Source: Marinobacter sp.
GTDB taxonomy: Bacteria; Pseudomonadota; Gammaproteobacteria; Pseudomonadales; Oleiphilaceae
Reading direction: 5' to 3'
Assembly: GCA_030149475.1 (NCBI GenBank)
Contig: JASBRL010000096.1
Span: 1 to 64,000, forward strand
DNA: 64,000 nt
Made by a program: the position numbers and the translations under genes. Positions within the stretch are counted from its first letter, which is position 1. Every line of letters starts with the position of its first letter. The notes under the pieces were generated by a model. It had not been told where the DNA came from and did not search any database. It saw only the letters and a program-made list of their open reading frames with translations. Positions 57,477 through 64,000 of this stretch are shown here, one piece after another.

Positions 57477-57974
57477 TCACACTTTGTCCGGAAGTTGGTC
57501 AAGGTTGTGTTGTCGTTCCCAGGAACGCATGTAGACGTCAGCTTCGTACTGATAGGGCGATTTGAACGGCGTCAGCACAAAATCGAATACCAGAAAGAAG
57601 AAACCCACCGACAGCCAGGCGATCATCAGGGTGCTGATGGTATTTGCCTGAACTTCCGGGTTGGCATTGACGAAGGTTTGCAACGAGGGTAACAGTTCGG
57701 CCACCATGACCACCGGGTTGAAACTGGCCATTACCAGGGGAACCCAGAATGCAATGAACAGCGGGAAAAAGCCGAAGGACCAGAGCACCCGGCGTAGCGC
57801 ATAGATCGCCAGCGCGCGCCAGTAGCGGCGACGTAGCTCGGGGACATTGCGAATGTCCTTGAGAAACTGGCGGCGCCTTGCCCAATAGGCTGCAGCGGCC
57901 GGATTCTGTTCAATCGCGGAGGGCTGGAACGCGCTGCCGGAGATCGAAGGGCTGTCACTGATCTGGGGACTCAT
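57477..57974 (-). CDS. Hypothetical two-helix membrane protein
   Basis: I do not recognise this 165-residue protein. Residues 1-50 are soluble with a basic helix (YWARRRQFLKDIRNVPELRRRYW). Two hydrophobic stretches follow: about 62-100 (FGFFPLFIAFWVPLVMASF) and 120-140 (LMIAWLSVGFFFLVFDFVL). A charged tail ends QHNLDQLPDKV. Its strand and position 262 bp upstream of the MORN/PEGA gene allow, but do not show, a link with that pair. It is divergent from the M16 peptidase gene across 205 bp. Confidence 0.72.
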   Translation of the reverse strand: MSPQISDSPSISGSAFQPSAIEQNPAAAAYWARRRQFLKDIRNVPELRRRYWRALAIYALRRVLWSFGFFPLFIAFWVPLVMASFNPVVMVAELLPSLQTFVNANPEVQANTISTLMIAWLSVGFFFLVFDFVLTPFKSPYQYEADVYMRSWERQHNLDQLPDKV

Positions 57975-58179
57975 GGTGGTCGGTTTTCCTTGGCCCGGAG
58001 TATGTTGACTGGACTCGCTATGTTATCTCCGCCGGGCGGCGATAGCTGCATGATAATCGATACAACGTGTTAACCTACAGGCAACGACTGGAATTCTCCT
58101 GCGGCACTGACAGGCAGCCGGCTGCAGGCCCTTGACACAGGTTCCGGACTTTTCCCTTGGCGAATAACAGGATATCTGA

Positions 58180-61104
58180 ATGACAGCTGGCAGTGAAAAC
58201 GGGGTCCACCCGGCGTTTGAATTTTTGCGCACTCACCGCATTGACACGCTCAATGTTACCGTCGAGGAGTACCGCCACCGGCGTACCGGAGCACGTCACC
58301 TGCACCTGGCCTCAGACAACGATGAAAACGTTTTCTTTGTCGCCTTGCGTACGTTTCCCATGGACTCCACCGGTGTTGCCCATATTCTTGAGCATACCGC
58401 GCTCTGCGGCAGTGAAAAATTTCCCGTGCGGGATCCGTTTTTCATGATGATCAGGCGCTCCCTGAATACCTTCATGAACGCTTTTACCAGCAGCGACTGG
58501 ACCGCTTATCCCTTTGCCAGCAAAAATCGCAAGGACTTTGATAATCTACTGTCGGTCTATCTGGATTCGGTGTTTTTCTCCATGCTGGATCCGCTTGATT
58601 TCGCCCAGGAAGGTCATCGCCTGGAGTTCGAAAAGCCGGATGATCCCGGGTCACCGCTGGTCTATCGCGGAGTGGTCTACAACGAGATGAAAGGGGCCAT
58701 GAGTTCGGCGACCTCGCAACTCTGGCAGACCCTGTCGAGCCACCTGTTCGGAACCACGACCTATCACTACAACAGCGGTGGCGAGCCCGACCACATCGTT
58801 GATCTGGAATACGACGAGCTGGTCCGGTTTTACCGCCACCATTACCACCCCAGTAACGCCTTCTTCGCCACCTACGGCAACATCCCGGCCCACGACCATC
58901 ATGAGCGCTTCGAGTCTCTGGCCCTGTCACGCTTTGAACGTCAGGACATCGAGCTTCCGGTGCATGACGAAAAGCGTCTGTTTGCGCCGGTCCGGGTTGA
59001 CCAGGCCTATGCGGTCAGCGAGGGCGAGCCCACCGGGCACAAGACACACATCGTGATGGGTTGGCTGCTGGGGCACAGTTTTGACCTGCAGGCCAATCTG
59101 GAAGCTCAACTGATGGCCAGTGTGCTGCTGGAAAACAGCGCATCACCGCTGATGCGGGCACTGGAGACCACCGATCTGGGGCATTCTCCGTCGCCGCTGT
59201 GCGGCCTGGAAGATTCCAACCGGGAAATGACCTTTGTCTGCGGCATTGAAGGCAGCGAGCCGGGCCAGCATGAAGCGCTCGAGACGTTGATCGAGTCGGT
59301 CATACAGGAGGTCGTCGATACCGGTGTCAGTCAGGACCGCCTGGAAGCCATTCTGCACCAGCTTGAACTGCACCAGCGCGAAATTGCCGGGGACCAGTTC
59401 CCCTATGGCCTGCAACTGATCATGAGTGCAATCTCGCCAATGGTTCACGGTGGTGACCCGGTTGCGCTGCTGGACCTCGAGCCGGTATTGGCGGATATGC
59501 GGGAGAAAATCAGGGACCCGGCCTATATGCCGGAGCTGATCCGTCGTAATCTGCTCGACAACCCGCATCGTGTGACGCTGACCTTACGCCCCGATGATCA
59601 GTTGGAGCAGCGTCGCCAGGCCGCTATCCGGGCCGCACTGGCCCGCAAAAAGGCTGCGCTGACTGACGACGAAGCGGCAGCCATTGTCGCCCGTGCCCGA
59701 TCCCTGGAAGAGCGCCAGACCCGCAAGGACGATGACTCGATTCTGCCCAAAGTGGATCTCTCCGACGTACCACTGAGCCTGCCAGAGCCGGAAGCCCGTT
59801 TCGCCGGCGACTTCCCGGCCACACTCTACGCCCGTGGCACCAACGGACTGGTCTACGAACAGATCGTCGTACCTCTGCCTTCGTTGACAGAGGAAGAGCT
59901 GTTATTGCTGCCGCTGTATACGACTTGTCTGACTGAAGTGGGTTGCGGCGAGCTGGATTACCTTCAGATGCAGGATCGCATGTCTGCGGAGTCCGGTGGT
60001 CTGACGGCGTTTTCCTCGGCACGGGGCAAGATTGATGATGTTCAGGACCTGTCCGGTTATCTCGTCCTCAACGGCAAGGCCCTGGCGCGCAATCGGGAAG
60101 CGTTGACGCGGTTGATGAAGGATGTGTTTGCCGGCGCACGCTTTGATGAGCAGGAACGTCTGCGGGAACTCATTGCCCAGATCCGCTCACGGCGTGAACA
60201 GTCCGTCACCGGCAGTGGTCATGCGCTGGCGATGGGTGCCGCCAGCCAGGGACTCAGTCCGGGTTCCTGGCTGGCGTTCAGGCTGGGAGGCATGGCGGCT
60301 ATTCGCGGACTGAAGACACTGGATGATGCGTTGAATGAGCCGGCGGAGCTGGGGCGCCTGTGTGACCGGCTGGCGGCACTGCATGCCCGCTTCCAGACGC
60401 AGGCCCGGGAATTTCTGGTGATCGGGGAAGATGAGTACCTCAGTCCGATGGTTGCGGATCTGCAGGCGGCCTGGCCGGACTCAGGTACCGGAAGCGGTGA
60501 CCCCTGGAAGCTGACGCCGGTCAATTACAGCGTCAGTCAGGCCTGGCTGACCTCGACTCAGGTTAATTTCTGCGCCAAGGCTTACAGCACGGTGCCGGTC
60601 GATCATCCGGACGCCGCAGCGCTGACGGTCCTGGGCGGCTTTTTGCGCAATGGTTTTCTGCACCGTGCAATCCGCGAGAAAGGCGGGGCCTATGGAGGCG
60701 GCGCCGGGCAGGACAGCGTCAACGGGACATTCCGGTTTTTCTCTTATCGGGATCCACGCCTGGCCGAGACGCTGACCGACTTTGATGCGGCACTGGACTG
60801 GCTGCAGACAACTGAACACGATCCGCAGGAGCTGGAAGAGTCCATCCTGGGCGTGATTGGCCAACTGGATAAACCACGATCACCCGCGGGTGAAGCGCGA
60901 CATGCGTTCCAGAATCGTCTGTTTGGTCGCAGTGCCGAGCAGGAAGCCCGGTTCCGGGCCCGGGTGCTGGCGGTTACCCTTGCTGATCTCAAGCGGGTCG
61001 CGTCGCAGTGGCTGGTGCCGGAGAAAGCCAGTACCGCGGTGATCACCAGTCCGGACAATCGTGCCGAGATCGAGCGCCTGGGGCTGAGCACTGAAGAACT
61101 CTGA
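58180..61104 (+). CDS. M16C metallopeptidase, presequence protease (PreP)-like
   Basis: A 974-residue zinc peptidase of the insulinase/pitrilysin superfamily. The inverted zinc motif HXXEH reads HILEHTALCGS near residue 68. GVVYNEMKGAMSS near 165 supplies the downstream glutamate region, and the M16C-associated domain follows around 460-700. A C-terminal inactive half contains REKGGAYGGGAGQDSVNGTFRFFSYRDPR near 835. No signal peptide is visible, so it is probably cytoplasmic, degrading short peptides inside a closed chamber. The start ATG has AGGA eight bases upstream. Confidence 0.92.
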   Translation: MTAGSENGVHPAFEFLRTHRIDTLNVTVEEYRHRRTGARHLHLASDNDENVFFVALRTFPMDSTGVAHILEHTALCGSEKFPVRDPFFMMIRRSLNTFMNAFTSSDWTAYPFASKNRKDFDNLLSVYLDSVFFSMLDPLDFAQEGHRLEFEKPDDPGSPLVYRGVVYNEMKGAMSSATSQLWQTLSSHLFGTTTYHYNSGGEPDHIVDLEYDELVRFYRHHYHPSNAFFATYGNIPAHDHHERFESLALSRFERQDIELPVHDEKRLFAPVRVDQAYAVSEGEPTGHKTHIVMGWLLGHSFDLQANLEAQLMASVLLENSASPLMRALETTDLGHSPSPLCGLEDSNREMTFVCGIEGSEPGQHEALETLIESVIQEVVDTGVSQDRLEAILHQLELHQREIAGDQFPYGLQLIMSAISPMVHGGDPVALLDLEPVLADMREKIRDPAYMPELIRRNLLDNPHRVTLTLRPDDQLEQRRQAAIRAALARKKAALTDDEAAAIVARARSLEERQTRKDDDSILPKVDLSDVPLSLPEPEARFAGDFPATLYARGTNGLVYEQIVVPLPSLTEEELLLLPLYTTCLTEVGCGELDYLQMQDRMSAESGGLTAFSSARGKIDDVQDLSGYLVLNGKALARNREALTRLMKDVFAGARFDEQERLRELIAQIRSRREQSVTGSGHALAMGAASQGLSPGSWLAFRLGGMAAIRGLKTLDDALNEPAELGRLCDRLAALHARFQTQAREFLVIGEDEYLSPMVADLQAAWPDSGTGSGDPWKLTPVNYSVSQAWLTSTQVNFCAKAYSTVPVDHPDAAALTVLGGFLRNGFLHRAIREKGGAYGGGAGQDSVNGTFRFFSYRDPRLAETLTDFDAALDWLQTTEHDPQELEESILGVIGQLDKPRSPAGEARHAFQNRLFGRSAEQEARFRARVLAVTLADLKRVASQWLVPEKASTAVITSPDNRAEIERLGLSTEEL

Positions 61105-61131
61105 TCCGTATCCGGGTCGAGCCATGTGGAT

Positions 61132-61158
61132 CCGGGTGAGCCTCCTGAACTCGCCCGG
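61132..61158. terminator. Hairpin between convergent genes
   Basis: CCGGGTGAG (61132-61140) pairs with CTCGCCCGG (61150-61158) with one G-T pair, between the convergent M16 peptidase and ppsR genes. No T-run follows, so a bidirectional terminator role is only plausible. Confidence 0.35.
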
Positions 61159-61164
61159 AACACG

Positions 61165-61980
61165 TCAACGATTCCGCTTCAGTCCGGTGGTCACCATGAT
61201 CCGGGTGGATATTTCTTCGACCGAAGACGTCGTCGTGTTCATGTAGGGAATGCGTTCACGACGGTACATCAGCTCAATCTCTTCCACTTCATGCATGCAC
61301 TGCTTCACCGAGGAATAGCGGGAGTTGGGGCGGCGCTCGTTACGAATCGTGGCGAGGCGCTCCGGATCGATGGTCAGGCCAAAGATTTTCCCCCGGTGCG
61401 GCCGCAGCGCTTCAGGCAACTGCTGGTCCAGCAAGTCTTCTTCGGTAATCGGGTAGTTGGCAGCCTTGATGCCGTACTGGAGCGCCAGGTAAATGCACGT
61501 GGGTGTTTTGCCGCTCCGGGAGGCACCGACGAGGATCAGATCTGCCTCGTTGTAATGGCGGATCCGGGCGCCATCGTCATTGTCCAGCGCAAAATTAACC
61601 GCGTGAATACGTCGTTCGTAATTGCTCTCGTTGCTGATGGCATGGGATCGTCCCACCGTGTACGACGATGACGCGCTCAGTTCGGTCTCCAGCGGGTGCA
61701 GAAATGTGCCGAAAATGTCTACCATGAAGCCGTTTGCTTTACTGATGACGCCGCGGATGTCGTTGTTGACGATGGTGTCAAAGACCAGCGGTTTTTGAGT
61801 GTCGGTCGAGGCGGCCAGGTTGATGCGCTCCACCAGTTCCGAGGCCTTGTCCATGTCGTCCACGTAGGGCACCGTGACCCGTTCAAATTCAATTTGTTCA
61901 AACTGGGCCAGCAGGCTGTTGCCGAGTGCTTCGGCCGTCAGTCCGGTTCCGTCGGAAATAAAAAAGACAGTGCGCTTCAT
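61165..61980 (-). CDS. ppsR: PEP synthase regulatory protein (kinase/pyrophosphorylase, DUF299)
   Basis: Bifunctional ADP-dependent kinase and phosphate-dependent pyrophosphorylase that switches phosphoenolpyruvate synthase off and on. The 271-residue protein begins [20 protein letters not shown] and has the P-loop [15 protein letters not shown] near residue 150. The segment [17 protein letters not shown] near 205 is also typical. I start at the ATG at 61980; the ORF-track start at 62061 adds 27 residues without family match. It is divergent from its target gene ppsA, the usual arrangement. Confidence 0.96.
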   Translation of the reverse strand: MKRTVFFISDGTGLTAEALGNSLLAQFEQIEFERVTVPYVDDMDKASELVERINLAASTDTQKPLVFDTIVNNDIRGVISKANGFMVDIFGTFLHPLETELSASSSYTVGRSHAISNESNYERRIHAVNFALDNDDGARIRHYNEADLILVGASRSGKTPTCIYLALQYGIKAANYPITEEDLLDQQLPEALRPHRGKIFGLTIDPERLATIRNERRPNSRYSSVKQCMHEVEEIELMYRRERIPYMNTTTSSVEEISTRIMVTTGLKRNR

Positions 61981-62064
61981 CGTTGGGTATTCGCTCCCTA
62001 GGTAATCCAGGCAGGTTACAGTATCATACGGGGCAAATTCGAGGGTTGTCCGCACCGACAAGCA

Positions 62065-62070
62065 TATAAT
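62065..62070 (+). promoter_or_regulatory. -10 element of ppsA
   Basis: A perfect TATAAT in the ppsR/ppsA divergent region, 84 bp before the chosen ppsA start, without a good -35 at standard spacing. It suggests an activated promoter. Confidence 0.4.
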
Positions 62071-62153
62071 ATGTCCGGCGGGTAACTGGTGATCAGTATT
62101 TCATGTTCGATATGATTCGGCCCTCTGCTTCACAGACTCAAGGGAGATGTGCT

Positions 62154-64000
62154 TTGGAAGATTACATTATCTGGTTTGAAAACCTGGGAATGTCTGACGT
62201 TGACCGGGTTGGCGGCAAAAACGCTTCTCTGGGTGAAATGATCAGTAATCTCGCCAACGCAGGTGTGACGGTGCCGGGTGGTTTTGCCACCACCGCGTTC
62301 GCTTACCGTGAGTTCCTGGCCAAGGATGGACTGAAGGAGCGTATTGATGACGCACTGGACGCGCTTGATGTAAACGACGTGAACGAGTTGGCGCGTGTGG
62401 GCGCTCAGATCCGTCAGTGGGTCCTTGACACCAGGTTGCCGGCCCCACTGGACGACGCGCTCGAAAAGTCCTATGCCCAGTTGCGCAAGGATAACCCCAG
62501 TATGGCTGTCGCCGTGCGTTCGTCCGCCACGGCGGAGGATCTTCCGGATGCGTCGTTTGCCGGCCAGCAGGAAACGTTTCTTAACATCGTGGGGCTGGAT
62601 CAGGTCAAAACCGCGGTCAAGGAAGTCTTCGCGTCGCTATTCAATGACCGGGCGATTTCCTATCGTGTTCATCATGGCTTTGACCACAAGCTGGTTGCCC
62701 TGTCGGCTGGCATCCAGAAAATGGTTCGCAGTGAGACAGCGGCCAGCGGCGTGATGTTTACCCTCGATACGGAATCCGGTTTCCGGGACGTGGTGTTTGT
62801 GACCGCCTCTTATGGGCTGGGAGAAACCGTCGTTCAGGGTGCGGTGAATCCGGATGAGTTCTACGTACACAAACCGACGCTGGAAGCTGATCGTCCGGCT
62901 GTTCTGCGCCGGAATCTTGGCAGCAAGGCCATCAAAATGGTCTACGCCGGCAAGCAGGAAGCCGGCAGCTCCGTTGATACGGTCAAGGTCGACCAGGCTG
63001 ATCGCAACCGCTTCTGTATTAGCGACGCCGAAGTGTCGGAACTGGCCAGGCAGGCAATGATTATTGAGGCCCACTATCAGCGTCCGATGGATATCGAATG
63101 GGCCAAAGACGGTGACGACGGTCGGATATACATCGTCCAGGCCCGCCCGGAAACGGTCAAAAGTCGGGTGGCAGCCAATGTGATGGAGCGCTACCTGCTG
63201 AAAGAGCAGGGCACGGTGATCGTTGAGGGTCGCAGCATCGGCCACAAGATCGGTAGTGGCCCGGTGAAGGTGATCACCAGCATTAACGAAATGGACCGGG
63301 TGCAGGCCGGCGATGTGCTGGTTACGGATATGACGGATCCGGACTGGGAACCGGTTATGAAGCGGGCGTCCGCCATCGTAACGGATCGTGGCGGGCGTAC
63401 CTGCCATGCGGCGATCATTGCCCGGGAACTGGGTATTCCGGCAGTGGTCGGCTGCGGCAATGCGACTGATATTCTGAAGGAAAACCAGAATGTCACCGTA
63501 TCCTGCGCCGAAGGTGATACCGGCCTGATCTATGAAGGAAGTCTGGATTTTGAACTGAAAGAGAACACCGTTGAATCCATGCCGGCCATCCCGTTCAAGA
63601 TCATGATGAACGTGGGGAACCCTGACCGGGCCTTCGATTTCCGCTCATTGCCGAACGAGGGCGTCGGGCTGGCGCGGCTGGAGTTCATCATCAACCGGAT
63701 GATCGGTGTCCATCCCAAAGCGTTGCTCAACTTTGACGGTCTGCCGCAGGATATCCGTCAGACCGTCGAAAAACGGATTGCGGGATACAGCTCCCCGGTC
63801 GATTTCTACGTCGATAAACTGGTGGAGGGTATTTCGACCCTGGCAGCGGCCTTTACACCGAAGAAGGTGATCGTACGGCTGTCGGACTTCAAATCCAATG
63901 AATACGCCAATCTGATTGGCGGTACGCTTTACGAGCCGGACGAAGAGAATCCGATGCTTGGCTTCCGCGGTGCATCGCGGTACATCTCTGAAACCTTCCG
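62154..64000 (+). CDS. ppsA: Phosphoenolpyruvate synthase, 3' end beyond window
   Basis: Converts pyruvate, ATP and water to phosphoenolpyruvate, AMP and phosphate for gluconeogenesis. About 615 of roughly 790 residues are present and the frame is open to the window end, so the ORF track omits it. It shows [17 protein letters not shown] near 18, [20 protein letters not shown] near 120 and the phosphohistidine motif [21 protein letters not shown] near 418. [13 protein letters not shown] lies near 575. I chose the TTG at 62154 (AAGGGAG seven bases upstream, first residues aligned with Pseudomonas PpsA); an in-frame ATG at 62112 is an alternative. Confidence 0.95.
   Translation, partial: MEDYIIWFENLGMSDVDRVGGKNASLGEMISNLANAGVTVPGGFATTAFAYREFLAKDGLKERIDDALDALDVNDVNELARVGAQIRQWVLDTRLPAPLDDALEKSYAQLRKDNPSMAVAVRSSATAEDLPDASFAGQQETFLNIVGLDQVKTAVKEVFASLFNDRAISYRVHHGFDHKLVALSAGIQKMVRSETAASGVMFTLDTESGFRDVVFVTASYGLGETVVQGAVNPDEFYVHKPTLEADRPAVLRRNLGSKAIKMVYAGKQEAGSSVDTVKVDQADRNRFCISDAEVSELARQAMIIEAHYQRPMDIEWAKDGDDGRIYIVQARPETVKSRVAANVMERYLLKEQGTVIVEGRSIGHKIGSGPVKVITSINEMDRVQAGDVLVTDMTDPDWEPVMKRASAIVTDRGGRTCHAAIIARELGIPAVVGCGNATDILKENQNVTVSCAEGDTGLIYEGSLDFELKENTVESMPAIPFKIMMNVGNPDRAFDFRSLPNEGVGLARLEFIINRMIGVHPKALLNFDGLPQDIRQTVEKRIAGYSSPVDFYVDKLVEGISTLAAAFTPKKVIVRLSDFKSNEYANLIGGTLYEPDEENPMLGFRGASRYISETF

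Overview
The window is a 64 kb piece of a bacterial chromosome, GC-rich and densely packed with housekeeping genes. The gene families point to a free-living, aerobic or facultative Gammaproteobacterium related to Pseudomonas and Marinobacter. They include a full System I cytochrome c maturation operon, Na+-NQR with NqrM and ApbE, PsrA with its own operator, a large-type NAD-glutamate dehydrogenase, SthA, CsiV and GltX followed by tRNA-Ala and tRNA-Glu. From memory, the stretch psrA - mtiP - csiV - mfd - gap - nqrABCDEF - apbE - sthA - glycerophosphodiesterase matches a P. aeruginosa gene order, and so does tal - dusA. The genus cannot be fixed from the sequence alone; a Marinobacter-like marine bacterium is my best guess.

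Layout. 0-2 kb: an IS-like repeat end, then an orphan FlhB C-terminal-domain gene and a FliK-like gene on the minus strand. 2-9.2 kb: ccmABCDEFGHI on the plus strand, many genes overlapping by 1-11 bp; they export haem, carry it on CcmE, and reduce and ligate apocytochrome c. 9.3-16.3 kb: a minus-strand moxR - DUF58 - DUF4381 - batA - batB/C - batD operon (envelope stress / aerotolerance). 16.5-24 kb: NAD-glutamate dehydrogenase, carbonic anhydrase, an RsmC-type methyltransferase and riboflavin synthase. 24.2-29.5 kb: an unknown membrane protein, psrA with two tandem operator boxes over its promoter, an L,D-transpeptidase, an MscS channel, methylthioinosine phosphorylase and csiV. 29.5-35 kb: mfd and a long-form GAPDH, divergent, with a strong terminator after gap. 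35-43.9 kb: nqrABCDEF-apbE-nqrM, which builds and flavinylates the sodium-pumping NADH:quinone oxidoreductase, followed by sthA.

43.9-48.7 kb: minus-strand dusA, transaldolase, a TerB-like protein, DAHP synthase and a glycerophosphodiesterase. 48.7-49.1 kb is a gene-free stretch holding the second copy of the repeat. 49.1-53 kb: an AEC transporter, an orphan znuA behind a Zur-type operator, gltX and the tRNA-Ala(GGC)/tRNA-Glu(UUC) pair with promoter and terminator. 53-58 kb is the least conventional part: a tandem PTPS-like protein, a MocA-like nucleotidyltransferase, a membrane-anchored CheY-like protein, a PEGA/MORN-repeat protein and an unknown two-helix membrane protein. 58-64 kb: a PreP-type M16 peptidase, ppsR, and the start of ppsA, which runs off the window.

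There is no prophage, CRISPR array, intact transposase or obvious defence island. The best candidate for something undescribed is the adjacent MORN/PEGA plus tail-anchored receiver gene pair (54.6-57.2 kb). Next is the tandem PTPS-like protein, in which the zinc motif and the other conserved motifs sit in different halves.
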